DNA of 64,000 bases from Stieleria magnilauensis (lineage in GTDB: Bacteria > Planctomycetota > Planctomycetia > Pirellulales > Pirellulaceae), in contig CP036432.1 of NCBI GenBank assembly GCA_007753675.1, positions 2,950,394 through 3,014,393 of the forward strand, read 5' to 3'. How positions within the stretch are numbered: position 1 is the first letter of the stretch; the number at the start of each line of letters is the position of its first letter. The notes beneath the pieces were generated by a model, which was not told the DNA's origin, made no database searches, and saw nothing but the letters and a program-made list of their open reading frames with translations. Positions 45,125 to 54,575 of this stretch are shown here, one piece after another. The position numbers were made by a program, and so were the translations under genes.

Positions 45125-46219
45125 ATGTCTCTCGACGCCTGGTTCTTGTCTCGCGCACGAGTCTCTGCAAAGCAGCACGGACGCGCCAGCCTGGACGACA
45201 AGATGACGTTCTTCCAGCAACTCGGATCGCTGCTCGCCTCCGGGACCCCGCTGCTGCGCGCCTTGCACGTGTCCGCCGAACAAAACCAAAGCAAGACGCT
45301 GCAAGCGGTGATGGAAGAGGTCGCCGAACGGGTCGCGTCGGGAATGCCGCTTCATACGGCGATCGAAGCGACCACCGACATGTTCCCCATGCACTGGGTC
45401 GCGATGATCGCGACCGGTGAAGCGACGGGGAAACTCGATGAGGTCTTGGTGGATTTGAATCGCCAAATCCGCGAAGCCGCCGACACGCGCAGCAAATTCA
45501 TCGGTTCGATGATCTATCCCTGCGTGTTGATCTTTGTCGCCGTCCTGGTCGTGTTCGCGATGCTCTGGTTCGTCGTCCCGACTTTCGGTGACATGTTCAA
45601 AGAGATGGGTGCGGAATTGCCCGGCATCACGGTCTTCGTGTTGGACATCAGCGATCAAGTCGCCGCGTATGGCTTGTACATCGTCGCGGGCTTCTGCGTC
45701 GGCGGCTACTTTTTCAAACGTTGGCTCAACACCGAAGCCGGCCGCCGGCGCTCGATCAGTGTCATGGTCGCGATCCCCGTCGTCGGCGATCTGGTCATCC
45801 AGTCGTCGATGTATCGGTTCGCGTCCAACCTGGCACTGTTGCTCAAAAGCGGCGTCCCGATGTTGGAAACCATGCAAACCGTGGCCGACGTGTTTGCCGC
45901 CCAACCGCCGTACCGCGAAGCCATCGAGTACGCCAAAAACCGGATGGCTGCCGGTCGAAGTCTCGCCGATGGCCTGGAAGAATCAGGGCTGTTCACGTCC
46001 ATGATGGTCAACGCCGTGCGGGTCGGCGAAGAATCGGCACAACTGGGCCGGGTGATGGAAGAGATCGCGCCGTACTATCGCGAAAAGACACAAGCGTTCA
46101 TGTCGCGGGTCACCAAGCTGGCCGAACCGGCGATCATCATGGTCATGGGGGCCGTGATCAGCGTCGTGATGCTGGCGATCTACATCCCGATGTTCGAAAT
46201 GGCGGGGAACGTCAAATGA
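45125..46219 (+). CDS. GspF/PilC-type inner-membrane platform protein
   Basis: 364 residues with two GspF cytoplasmic domains (FFQQLGSLLASGTPLLRALHV and FASNLALLLKSGVPMLETMQTV) and three membrane helices (CVLIFVAVLVVFAMLWFVV; LYIVAGFCVGGYFF; AIIMVMGAVISVVMLAIYIPMF). It is somewhat short for the family (about 400), lacking the N-terminal part. The stop overlaps the start of the next pseudopilin gene (ATGA). Confidence 0.96.
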   Translation: MSLDAWFLSRARVSAKQHGRASLDDKMTFFQQLGSLLASGTPLLRALHVSAEQNQSKTLQAVMEEVAERVASGMPLHTAIEATTDMFPMHWVAMIATGEATGKLDEVLVDLNRQIREAADTRSKFIGSMIYPCVLIFVAVLVVFAMLWFVVPTFGDMFKEMGAELPGITVFVLDISDQVAAYGLYIVAGFCVGGYFFKRWLNTEAGRRRSISVMVAIPVVGDLVIQSSMYRFASNLALLLKSGVPMLETMQTVADVFAAQPPYREAIEYAKNRMAAGRSLADGLEESGLFTSMMVNAVRVGEESAQLGRVMEEIAPYYREKTQAFMSRVTKLAEPAIIMVMGAVISVVMLAIYIPMFEMAGNVK

Positions 46220-46695
46220 CCCGCAACCGGAAACCCAAACGCCACGCGTTCTCGCTGATCGAAGTTATCGTCACGATGACGATCCTGGCAGTCTTGTTAA
46301 CTTTCGCCGCCCCCAGCGTCGTCCAAACGATGGAACAGTCGCACGCGGATCTTGCCGGCGCGAGTCTCCGCTCGATCGCTTCGGCACAGCGATTCTATTG
46401 GCTAGAAAACCGCACCTACGCCACCACGCTGCAGGAGCTGATCGACGACGAACTGGTCGACAACGAATTGCTCAACGCATCGCCGCGCTATGAGTTTTCG
46501 ATCACCGCCGCCGATGCCGCCGGATTCACCGCCCAGGCCCGGCGGCGAAGTTTTAACGGCGCCGGCAATCCCGTTTTCAACGGAGCCTGGAGCGGTGATT
46601 TTCAGATCGACGAAACCGGTCAGATCACCGGAGACGTCGAGGGCAGATTCAACCCCGTCCTCGGCGAAAGCCCCACCATCTCACCCGGGTTCTGA
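46216..46695 (+). CDS. pseudopilin (GspG/GspH-like)
   Basis: 159 residues with the prepilin signal KRHA^FSLIEVIVTMTILAVLLTF, Glu at +5, and a helix with SIASAQRFYWLENRTYATTLQEL as in GspG. The cleavage residue is Ala instead of Gly. Coupled by ATGA to the GspF gene. Confidence 0.85.
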   Translation: MTRNRKPKRHAFSLIEVIVTMTILAVLLTFAAPSVVQTMEQSHADLAGASLRSIASAQRFYWLENRTYATTLQELIDDELVDNELLNASPRYEFSITAADAAGFTAQARRRSFNGAGNPVFNGAWSGDFQIDETGQITGDVEGRFNPVLGESPTISPGF

Positions 46696-46706
46696 GGCAG
46701 GCAGCG

Positions 46707-47534
46707 ATGAGTCAATTCGGACGCACCCGAGCCAGCCGACGCGGATCAACCTACTTGGAAGTCCAAGTGGCGATGGTGCTGCTGTCGATCGGCATCAGCG
46801 GACTGTACAGCCTGTCGGTGATCCAATCACGCCAGACGGCACGGCTGGGACAAATGCTTCCCGCTGACGAAATCGCCTCGATCAATCCCGTCACCGGCGG
46901 CAGCCCTTCGGAAGCGGCATGGATGAAAAAATTTGGCGTCTACGCCGACATCACAACCGATGCCGTCGCGGCGCCCGTTCCCAACTACCCGCTCAATGAA
47001 GGCTTTCTGGAAATCCGCGACAACGAGGACAGCAGCGGGTTCTACACCTACAGAGCCTCCGGAGGAGACGATTGGGAAGAATACGGCGGACACCCGGGCG
47101 ATCATCAATCAACCGTCCATGAGATTCAAACCCCCACCTCCGTCGGATCGTACGCTCTGTTCTCCTTTTATGGCGTTCCCCCAGGCGACTACGAAGTGTT
47201 CACGTTCGTGCCGGAAAAGAAGAAATCGTACCCCGGACAGTTCGGATCCGCCGTCCCACACTATGTCTTCAATGGCGGGTGGGCGGCACCCGTGTACGTC
47301 GACCAACGAGCAATCGAACATGACTTCGACTACGCCGGAAAATGGTGGGAACGGTTGGGTGTCTACACATTTAGCAATAGCACCGTTCACGTACTGCTCT
47401 ACGGCTGGCCCCGTTCGGGCGATTGGTTGATCGCCGATGCCGTGATGCTGCGATGTCGTCGGTCGGTCGAAGTCATCACGCCCGTCACGACGACGATCGG
47501 TGGCGGCGCCACAGTCACGGTGGAGCTGGATTGA
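46707..47534 (+). CDS. minor pseudopilin (PilV/GspI-like) with golvesin-like domain
   Basis: 275 residues. N-terminus RRG^STYLEVQVAMVLLSIGISGLYSL is a prepilin-like segment with Glu at +5. A beta-rich insert of about 70 residues is followed by a region (VYVDQRAIEHDFDYAGKWWERLGVYTF...SGDWLIADAVMLR) resembling golvesin C-terminal-like domains, which are found in bacterial surface proteins. Such a domain on a minor pseudopilin is unusual and could place a binding module at the filament tip. Family match is by pattern only. Confidence 0.7.
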   Translation: MSQFGRTRASRRGSTYLEVQVAMVLLSIGISGLYSLSVIQSRQTARLGQMLPADEIASINPVTGGSPSEAAWMKKFGVYADITTDAVAAPVPNYPLNEGFLEIRDNEDSSGFYTYRASGGDDWEEYGGHPGDHQSTVHEIQTPTSVGSYALFSFYGVPPGDYEVFTFVPEKKKSYPGQFGSAVPHYVFNGGWAAPVYVDQRAIEHDFDYAGKWWERLGVYTFSNSTVHVLLYGWPRSGDWLIADAVMLRCRRSVEVITPVTTTIGGGATVTVELD

Positions 47535-48073
47535 TGACAAGCAACTCCCCACCACGCTTTCAACGACGCCGCAACGGCATGAGCTTGTTGGAGGTCACGA
47601 TCGGGTCCGTGATGGCCGCGATGATCGCCATGGTGGCGGCCGGTGTGACGATGGACATGACTCGCAACATGGCCGACAACATCGCCCGGACCAGGATCGC
47701 GGGCGAAGCGAGGTTGGCGATCGAAGCGTTCCGACGTGATTTCGGCGGCAATGATCCGGACAGCCCGACCGGCGACCGGAACCGCTGGCGCCTGGTCGAC
47801 AGCATGATCCCTACCGCCGATGAACTGCGACTTTGTTTCGATTCGGATCTGGACGGATCGGCCGATTGGATTTCACCCGATCGCGTCATCCTCTACTTCG
47901 AAACCGACGGACAACTGATTCGCTCAGACTTGGAAAATGGACGGACCAACGTGGTCGCACAACTGGTCGACTCGGTCAATTTCGAAGTGATCGGTAACGA
48001 ACTGCGAATCACACTTGCGTTCCAACTCGGCGCGATCACCGAAACCTACGTCTTCAACACCCCCAACATCTAG
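47534..48073 (+). CDS. minor pseudopilin (PilW/GspJ-like)
   Basis: 179 residues from the ATG at 47534, which overlaps the previous stop by one base (TGATG). N-terminal segment RRNG^MSLLEVTIGSVMAAMIAMVAAGV with Glu at +5, then a helix and a beta domain resembling GspJ/PilW proteins (WRLVDSMIPTADELRLCFDSD...VILYFETDGQL). It follows the GspI-like gene, matching the usual G/H-I-J-K order. Confidence 0.8.
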   Translation: MTSNSPPRFQRRRNGMSLLEVTIGSVMAAMIAMVAAGVTMDMTRNMADNIARTRIAGEARLAIEAFRRDFGGNDPDSPTGDRNRWRLVDSMIPTADELRLCFDSDLDGSADWISPDRVILYFETDGQLIRSDLENGRTNVVAQLVDSVNFEVIGNELRITLAFQLGAITETYVFNTPNI

Positions 48074-48076
48074 ACC

Positions 48077-48451
48077 ATGACGCATCGACGCCCTCCCAGT
48101 CGAAGACGCGGATATGCCATGTTGGTGGTGATGCTGCTGATTCTGACAACCACCGGCATGGCGGCGGTGCATGCGCGCCAACTCGCCGCGTCGCTGAGAA
48201 TTGAACAAGCCAGATTACGCAGCGAAGCCCGGTCACGCGGGCCGACCACCGTGCTCGCAATCGCTTGCCAACGGATCGAAACCGGAAACCCGACCGACAG
48301 CAGCGTCTCGTATCAATACTCGCACCACGATGGATTCCAGACGGTGCTCTACCGAATCACCTACCAAGCCGTCGGGTCTGACAAATGGTCCGTCACCGCC
48401 GAGCCCGATCCGGCAGCGGGAACACTGCCACCCTTGCCCACGTCGTTTTGA
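48077..48451 (+). CDS. short GspK/PilX-like protein
   Basis: 124 residues, three bases after the previous stop. A basic start RRRGYAMLVVMLLILTTTGMAA has the pilin hydrophobic segment but no Glu at +5, as in GspK or PilX-type tip subunits. It is far shorter than GspK (about 300), so the large globular domain is absent. Role as tip initiator is inferred from order. Confidence 0.65.
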   Translation: MTHRRPPSRRRGYAMLVVMLLILTTTGMAAVHARQLAASLRIEQARLRSEARSRGPTTVLAIACQRIETGNPTDSSVSYQYSHHDGFQTVLYRITYQAVGSDKWSVTAEPDPAAGTLPPLPTSF

Positions 48452-48470
48452 TCCGCGTGCCAGACCGCGT

Positions 48471-49403
48471 TCACTCGCTCGGGCTGACCGCACTCTTACG
48501 CGAACGGATCAACGATCGCAGCGGTGCGGCAAACGCGAAGTAACAAAACGCGATCGGCAGCGCCAGCCAGTGCAACAGAAAGACGCCGCCGACGGCAAAC
48601 ATCGCTTGTCCAATCTGGTGCGTCGTGCGACGGCCCTTCATCCACTGGGCAACGAGGTGGGGATACTGGAATCGAGATACCATCAGGTATGCCAAGACGC
48701 CGGCAAGCGCCGGGATGAAGTAGTGCGAAGCGACCAGCGCAGCGTTGGCAACGACTTGGATGTATTCGTGGTAGATCTTGTTGCTCGCCAGATCTTTTAA
48801 GTCCGGCATGGCGATCGCAAACGCGGCCAACGTTCCCGCAGCCGCCGGGCTGGGCAGCCCTTCGAACGTCTCATGCGAATCGTCTTCGCCCGTCTCCACG
48901 TTGAAACGGGCCAGGCGAATCAACACGCACAAGGTGAACAGCACCCCGGCGGCCCAGAGAAACCGCTGAGGCAACGCATCGGTGATCCGCCAGATGATCA
49001 CCGCCGGAGCGGTTCCGAACGTGACCGCGTCGCACAAACTGTCCAGCTGAGCGCCGAACTCGGTCTCCTGACCCGTCATCCGCGCCGCCGATCCGTCGAG
49101 TGCGTCGAACAGCATCCCGCCAAAAATCAACATTCCCGACGCAAACAGTTTCTGTTCCAGCGGCCAATCCAACTCCGGGCCGCTGATAGCCACGGCGATC
49201 GCCCCCAAACCGCAGACGCCGTTGCCCAGCGTCAGCATGGTCGGCAAGACGGCCAACATCACCTTGCGGCGACGTTTTCGTTTTTGGCGTCGAAAATCTT
49301 TCCGAGAGAGCGGTTTGCCCGAGTCGGGATCCCCTTCCGCATCGATCCCTGCCAAATCGTCGAATTCCTCCGGCGGGTAAAGCTCGCGTTTTAATTCGCT
49401 CAT
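48471..49403 (-). CDS. pssA: CDP-diacylglycerol--serine O-phosphatidyltransferase
   Basis: About 310 residues from the ATG at 49403 (ATG 49409 also possible). It carries the CDP-alcohol phosphatidyltransferase motif D-G-x2-A-R-x8-G-x3-D-x3-D, seen as DGSAARM...GAQLDSLCD, and several membrane helices (MLTLGNGVCGLGAIAVAIS; FLWAAGVLFTLCVLIRLARF). The basic N-terminus (RKDFRRQKRKRRRK) is cytoplasmic. The product, phosphatidylserine, is the precursor of phosphatidylethanolamine. No psd gene is adjacent. Confidence 0.9.
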   Translation of the reverse strand: MSELKRELYPPEEFDDLAGIDAEGDPDSGKPLSRKDFRRQKRKRRRKVMLAVLPTMLTLGNGVCGLGAIAVAISGPELDWPLEQKLFASGMLIFGGMLFDALDGSAARMTGQETEFGAQLDSLCDAVTFGTAPAVIIWRITDALPQRFLWAAGVLFTLCVLIRLARFNVETGEDDSHETFEGLPSPAAAGTLAAFAIAMPDLKDLASNKIYHEYIQVVANAALVASHYFIPALAGVLAYLMVSRFQYPHLVAQWMKGRRTTHQIGQAMFAVGGVFLLHWLALPIAFCYFAFAAPLRSLIRSRKSAVSPSE

Positions 49404-49409
49404 GGACAT

Positions 49410-50345
49410 CAAAAGGGGGTTGCTGAAATCGCCGTGCCGCCGGACTGGACCCAACTGGATCGATCATTGTATGGCAAGCCTCCCCAAGAAAGGAGAGCCC
49501 GACAAGATCCCAAATCGCAAATCTGCTGACTCGATCGGAATCGAGGTCGGCCCGTCGTCTTTCACGGCGAAACGCTGATTCACCCTCCTGCCGGGCCGTC
49601 GATTGTATTACGGCAGCTTTCCGCAACCAGTTTAGATTCTCTCCCTCCGGGAGAGACGGCGTTTGCGCAGCAAGCAAATGCCAGAGAGGGCCCACGCTGT
49701 AAAAGTCTGGGCGCCTCGCGCTATAGTCAAACCCGACACTTATACAATCGATGTCCCCTGGGAGGGTCGCGGAGGAGTTTGCGACGACGCGGGACGGGGG
49801 CTTCGGCACCGTTGTTGGCATCGGTGGGTGCGGGGCAGCGAAAACCCTCCCCTCCACACGGGCATAGGTATCTACACAAGTCGCTTTTTGCCCAAAGGGC
49901 ATGCATATCCATAGCCTGGGGCAAGCAAACCGAGCATTTGCGAGGGTTGCGCCGCCCCAGGAACACCATCGCAATGAGGTTTAATTTGGCCAACGGCCAT
50001 GCACAACCTTCGCGTTTGACGAGGCATTTGTGTATGGCCGTTGGCCAATCGCTCTCGTTCTCGTTTGCGGACCTTGGGCGATGCCCAAGGCTATGGATGT
50101 AAACGGCCGTTGGCCGAAGCCATCCACTCAGAACAGATCTGACATGCAAAAGATGTGTAGAGACCAGTGCCCAGGGGAAGAGTGACGAAAACCCTTTGTG
50201 ATCAGCGACTTAAAAACGGCACGACCTCCACATGGGAGGGTGACACCGAATTCTGAACAACTTCCCAACGGGACGATGAACCGAATCGAAATTCAATCCA
50301 CCAAAACCACTCGACCCAACAAATCATCAGCCAACAGCTAACCAC
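49410..50345. repeat. gene-free repeat-rich region
   Basis: About 930 bp without a credible gene. A hairpin CTCTCCCTCCGGGAGAG lies at about 49640-49656. Further on are the imperfect repeats CATATCCATAGCCTGGGGC and GCCCAAGGCTATGGATG (opposite orientation; about 49905 and 50080). There are three GGCCAACGGCC/GGCCGTTGGCC elements near 49988, 50035 and 50105. These resemble the dispersed repeats known from Rhodopirellula-like genomes. Confidence 0.65.
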
Positions 50346-51377
50346 CTACGAACTCGGAATATCGACCTCATCCCATTCCGCGTTCTCGAAAAACGTCAGC
50401 CAATTGAGGGCATGCTGCCGCTCTGCGATCACGCCACCCTCGATCCCGGCAGGCGGTTCGGTTTGTCGCGTCGCCGCGTCTCGGGCTGCCCACAACAAGC
50501 GAAAGTTCAGGTCCAAGGCATCGAGAATCTCGCCGGTCGGTCGCAACGTCGCCGATTCGATCATTTGACGCGCCGGCATCGCAATCATTTGACGGGCGAC
50601 TTCTGGGACATCACAAATCGCATCGGGAAACGGAAGCGTCGGGCTCATCCCCAATGCCCACTGCAGCGTCGCCAGCGCTTCATACCGCCAACCGGCCGCG
50701 GAAACGTCGGATTCTGACGGCGATGCGTTTTCCAGAAACGCGGTTTCCCACGGCGACAACGCCTGGAACGCCAACGGTGACTTCTCCCGCAAGGCCGCGA
50801 TCGGGATCGGTTTGCCGCTGGAGAGTGATTCGGCCCGGACCGCGACGACGAACAGCGCCAACATCCGCCAAACGACTTCATCGGCCGAACGCAGCGTGAC
50901 TTCCCACTCGCTGATCACCGGCGGCAACGCCTCGGGCGTGTCGATCAATCGGTTTCTCAGCTCGATTTCCGATTGGGCTTTTCGTTGCCGTGCATCGGGC
51001 AAAAACGGCAGCTGAGCGTTCGGGTCGGGCTGTTCCGCCGTCGGATCGTGCAACACCGCGCCGTTGGGGTCACGTATCGTGCGATCGGGCAAAAACAAAA
51101 TCGCATTGGACTGCCAGGCCCACGGCGCGATCGCTTCGACGTGTTCCCCGTCCACTTTGAATGCCACCAGCATGTTGGTTCGTTGCAAGTGCCGGCAGAC
51201 GGCATACAACGTCTGGCTGATCTGTCCTTGACCGGATTCGAACAGGTCCTGTACCAGTTTCATCAGGTGTTCGACGAACCCCGGTGTCGATTCGTTGCGG
51301 ACGAAGACCGGCTCGTGGGGAAACTCCGGCTCCGGCGGATCGCGGTGCGTGCAATACGCAAAGATTTCTATGGGCAT
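50346..51377 (-). CDS. DUF4272-like domain protein
   Basis: 343 residues from the ATG at 51377 (MPIEIFAYC), one base after pheT ends. The domain with SADEVVWRMLALFVVAVRAE, WRYEALATLQWALGM and LPFPDAICDV fits DUF4272, a family of unknown function. The N-terminal 120 residues form a separate part. Its position as the last gene of the pheS-pheT unit may only reflect transcription. No catalytic motif was seen. Confidence 0.8.
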   Translation of the reverse strand: MPIEIFAYCTHRDPPEPEFPHEPVFVRNESTPGFVEHLMKLVQDLFESGQGQISQTLYAVCRHLQRTNMLVAFKVDGEHVEAIAPWAWQSNAILFLPDRTIRDPNGAVLHDPTAEQPDPNAQLPFLPDARQRKAQSEIELRNRLIDTPEALPPVISEWEVTLRSADEVVWRMLALFVVAVRAESLSSGKPIPIAALREKSPLAFQALSPWETAFLENASPSESDVSAAGWRYEALATLQWALGMSPTLPFPDAICDVPEVARQMIAMPARQMIESATLRPTGEILDALDLNFRLLWAARDAATRQTEPPAGIEGGVIAERQHALNWLTFFENAEWDEVDIPSS

Positions 51378-51378
51378 C

Positions 51379-53424
51379 TCAACCCAACAACTCTGCGTCG
51401 AGTTTCTTCTTGCAAGCGCCGATGACGCTTTGAACCAACGCGTCGGCATCGTCGCCGCTCAGTGTCGTCTCGTCACTTTGCAACTGCACCGACAACAGCA
51501 CCCGCTTGCGGTCCTTGCCGTCCTTTTCCGGATCCCGATAGGTCTCGCGGTAGGTGACCGATTTGAGTTGCTGGCCGACAGCCGACCGGACCACGTTCTC
51601 CAGTTCGTTCCAACGCACCGATTCGGACATCACAAAGTTCAAATCGCGTTCCACCGAAGGGAACATGCTGACGATCTGTTGCTGTGGCACCAATTCGGCG
51701 TCCGCAAGCAGCGCGGGGATCGACAGTTCAGCGACAATCACGGGGCCGGGCAACTTCCATTGCTTCAACGTCTTGGGGGCAACCACACCCAAATACCCCA
51801 GTGACGTTTCTCCGAGCGACAGGCGGACCAATTGGCCGGCGACAAAACCGGGTGAATCGACCGGCTGGACCGACAGGGTTTGTCGCGCGCCCAATCGTTC
51901 ACACAACGACTCGATGACGCCTTTGGCAGAAAAGAAATCGCCGCCGCACACCATCGCGACCGCGTACAGTTCTTCCGGCAAGTCCTCGTCCGACTTCCCG
52001 GGCAGGTACAGGTGTGCGATTTCAAACAAGTCCGCTTCGATCGATGCCGACGCCCAGTTGTTGGCACGCGCTTCGATCAGACTCGGCAACAGCGTGCGAC
52101 GGAGCCGTTTGGCGCCTTTCAGCATCGCCGTTTGGGTGCTCAAAGCCGGTCGCTCGGTCCACGGCGAAAGCGCCTTGTCCAGCTTTGACGTCACCACGCT
52201 GGGCGTCATGGCTTCGCTTAACCCCGCAGCGGTCAACACGCCGCGAATCTTTTCCGTCGCCGAATCGAACGTCCGTTTACTGCTCGGAGCGACCGGGATC
52301 GGACTGTCTTCAGGGATCTTGTCATACCCGTGAATCCGAGCGACCTCTTCGATCAAGTCGGCTTCGCGGGTCAAGTCATGACGCCAGGAAGGTGCGCGGA
52401 ACGCTCCGGAACCGGTCGAGATTTTTGCATCACTCTGGCAGCCGAGTGCCGTCAGAATTCGCTCGACTTCGATGGAGTCGATGGTGATGCCGAGGATGCG
52501 TTCCAGTTGCGACAGACGCAACACGATCGGAGGCCGCTGTTCGATTTCCGGTGCGGTGTCGATAATCCCTTCGGCGACGGTGCCGCCGGCGGATTCGACG
52601 ATCAACTGACAAACGCGCCGGCTGGCCCATTCCACGCCGACCGGATCGACGCGACGTTCGAAACGGAACGACGAAGGGCTGTGCAGTTTCAGTTTCCGCG
52701 CCGTCCGACGGACCGACAGCGGACTAAAAATCGCCGATTCGATCACCACGTCCTTGGTCGACTCGGTCACTTCCGAATCGGCGCCTCCCATCACCCCGGC
52801 AACCGCAGAGGCCGCTTGGGCATCGGCGATCACGCACATCGAAGGATCGAGTTCGTATTGTCGGTGATCGATCGCCGTGATGGATTCTTTCGCCCGCGCG
52901 GGCCGCACGACGATTTTCTTGTCGGCGATGTTGGCGTAGTCAAACGCATGCAGCGGCTGACCACATTCCATCAGCACGTAATTGGTCGCGTCGACGACGT
53001 TGTTGACCACTCCGATCCCGATGCTGGCCAGCGCGGCCTGCATCCAATCCGGGCTGGGGCCGACCTTGACCCCCTGAATCACACGCGCGGTGTATCGTGG
53101 ACACGCTTCGGTGAATTCATTTTCAACACTCAGCAATGACCGGACGTCCGTCTTGGAAGTTTCGAGCGTCGGTGACGGAACACGCAGTTCGGTGTTGTAG
53201 AGCACCGAAATCTCACGCGCGACGCCGAGGTGCCCCAAACAATCACCACGGTTGCTGGTGACTTCCAAGTCGATGCAAACGTCATCGGGCGACAGCGCCG
53301 GATTCTCTGACGGCGTTTCGGTCCCCTCGTGATTCAATCCGCTCAGACTGAGCCGCGTTTCCAGCTGTTCACGATCGGCCGGTAGATCGACATAGCGGGA
53401 GAGCCATTTCCAGGAAACAAGCAT
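51379..53424 (-). CDS. pheT: phenylalanyl-tRNA synthetase beta chain, short form
   Basis: 681 residues from the ATG at 53424 (MLVSWKWLSRYVDLP). It has the beta-chain B1 N-terminal segment, then passes straight from SGLNHEGTE to the SNRGDCLGHLGVAREI region. The EMAP/OB-fold tRNA-binding insertion (about 110 residues) found after this point in typical bacterial PheT is not there. The B3/B4 editing domain (NNVVDATNYVLMECGQPLHAFDY), B5, catalytic-like core and C-terminal FDX-ACB domain (FPSVERDLNFVM...) are present. It works with PheS, encoded just upstream. The gap between the two genes holds a short direct repeat (AACCTGGAACC-like). Confidence 0.95.
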   Translation of the reverse strand: MLVSWKWLSRYVDLPADREQLETRLSLSGLNHEGTETPSENPALSPDDVCIDLEVTSNRGDCLGHLGVAREISVLYNTELRVPSPTLETSKTDVRSLLSVENEFTEACPRYTARVIQGVKVGPSPDWMQAALASIGIGVVNNVVDATNYVLMECGQPLHAFDYANIADKKIVVRPARAKESITAIDHRQYELDPSMCVIADAQAASAVAGVMGGADSEVTESTKDVVIESAIFSPLSVRRTARKLKLHSPSSFRFERRVDPVGVEWASRRVCQLIVESAGGTVAEGIIDTAPEIEQRPPIVLRLSQLERILGITIDSIEVERILTALGCQSDAKISTGSGAFRAPSWRHDLTREADLIEEVARIHGYDKIPEDSPIPVAPSSKRTFDSATEKIRGVLTAAGLSEAMTPSVVTSKLDKALSPWTERPALSTQTAMLKGAKRLRRTLLPSLIEARANNWASASIEADLFEIAHLYLPGKSDEDLPEELYAVAMVCGGDFFSAKGVIESLCERLGARQTLSVQPVDSPGFVAGQLVRLSLGETSLGYLGVVAPKTLKQWKLPGPVIVAELSIPALLADAELVPQQQIVSMFPSVERDLNFVMSESVRWNELENVVRSAVGQQLKSVTYRETYRDPEKDGKDRKRVLLSVQLQSDETTLSGDDADALVQSVIGACKKKLDAELLG

Positions 53425-53509
53425 GGTCTGGTTGGGGGTTCCAGGTTTCACGTTCCATGTCACTCAGGAATCGCAACTCGAAACCTGGAACCTGGAACTC
53501 GGAACTGAA

Positions 53510-54541
53510 TTAAAACTGTGACAGAAATCGCATGTCGCCGCTGTACAGATCACGGATATCCTTGATCCCGTGACGACGCATGCACAATCGTTCGACGCCC
53601 AGGCCGAACGCGAATCCCGAGACCTCTTCGGGATCGTACCCGACGGCCCGAAAGACGTTGGGATCGACCATCCCGGCGCCACCGAATTCGATCCAGTTGC
53701 CGTCCCACAAAAAGTCGACTTCGACGCTGGGCTCGGTGAACGGAAAGAACGACGGCCGAAATCGAATCTCGACATCGCCGCCAAGGTAGTTGGTCGCGAA
53801 GACGCGCAACACGGTTTTCAAGTTGGCCATCGTCACGTTCGTGTCGACGAGCAACCCTTCCATCTGATGGAACATCGGAAAGTGAGTTGCGTCGGGATCG
53901 TCGGGACGGTAGACGCGGCCGAGCGAGATCACGCGAATCGGCGGCTTGCGGTTGGCCATCACGCGAATCTGAACCGTGCTGGTTTGGCTCCGCAGCAATC
54001 GTGTGCCTTCGACGTTCCGCTTCTCCGCCCCCGTGGCCGCGGTCGCCAGATAAAAATTATCCAGCGGATCACGTGCCGGGTGGTCTTCAGGAATATTGAG
54101 CGCGACGAAGTTATGGTGCGGGTCTTCGACCTCCGGCCCTTCGGCGGCTTCAAAACCCATCCGCCCCATGATCTCGGTCAGGTGGGTGATCGTTTGCGTG
54201 ATCGGATGGACGTGCCCGATCGTCGGCCGCACTCCGGGCAACGTCGGATCAAACGTCGGGTCGGCCCCGCTCTCGCCGCCGCCGGAAATCCGTGACTGGG
54301 CTTCGGCGACCGCTTTTTCGATCGCCTGTTTGACCTCGTTGAGCCGCATGCCGGCCGACTTGCGGTCGTCGGCCGCGACGCTGCCCATTTGCTTTTGAAT
54401 GTCTTTCAGTGCGCCTTTCTTTTGGCCCACGTACTTGACCCGCGCAGCCTCGAACGCCTCCGCATCGGAGGCAGCATCAAGGGTCGCGATCGCCTCGGAT
54501 TGCAGAGAATCGAGGGCGGAGAGAAAGTTTTGCAGAGACAT
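53510..54541 (-). CDS. pheS: phenylalanyl-tRNA synthetase alpha chain
   Basis: 343 residues from the ATG at 54541 (MSLQNFLSALDSLQ). N-terminal coiled coil, then the class II catalytic core with PGVRPTIGHVHPITQT, motif 2 region FHQMEGLLVDTNVTMANL, FFPFTEPSVEVD and motif 3 GFAFGLGVERLCMRRHGI. Together with PheT it charges tRNA-Phe. It lies 34 bp downstream of rplT, keeping the usual rpmI-rplT-pheS-pheT order. Confidence 0.97.
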   Translation of the reverse strand: MSLQNFLSALDSLQSEAIATLDAASDAEAFEAARVKYVGQKKGALKDIQKQMGSVAADDRKSAGMRLNEVKQAIEKAVAEAQSRISGGGESGADPTFDPTLPGVRPTIGHVHPITQTITHLTEIMGRMGFEAAEGPEVEDPHHNFVALNIPEDHPARDPLDNFYLATAATGAEKRNVEGTRLLRSQTSTVQIRVMANRKPPIRVISLGRVYRPDDPDATHFPMFHQMEGLLVDTNVTMANLKTVLRVFATNYLGGDVEIRFRPSFFPFTEPSVEVDFLWDGNWIEFGGAGMVDPNVFRAVGYDPEEVSGFAFGLGVERLCMRRHGIKDIRDLYSGDMRFLSQF

Positions 54542-54575
54542 AGCTTGAACGCTTGGCGGAAACCGCGGCCGGAGC

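Noticed and set aside
49663-50149. Small open frames in the 49.6-50.2 kb region
   Set aside because: They translate palindromic intergenic repeats on both strands; no start signals and no conserved pattern.
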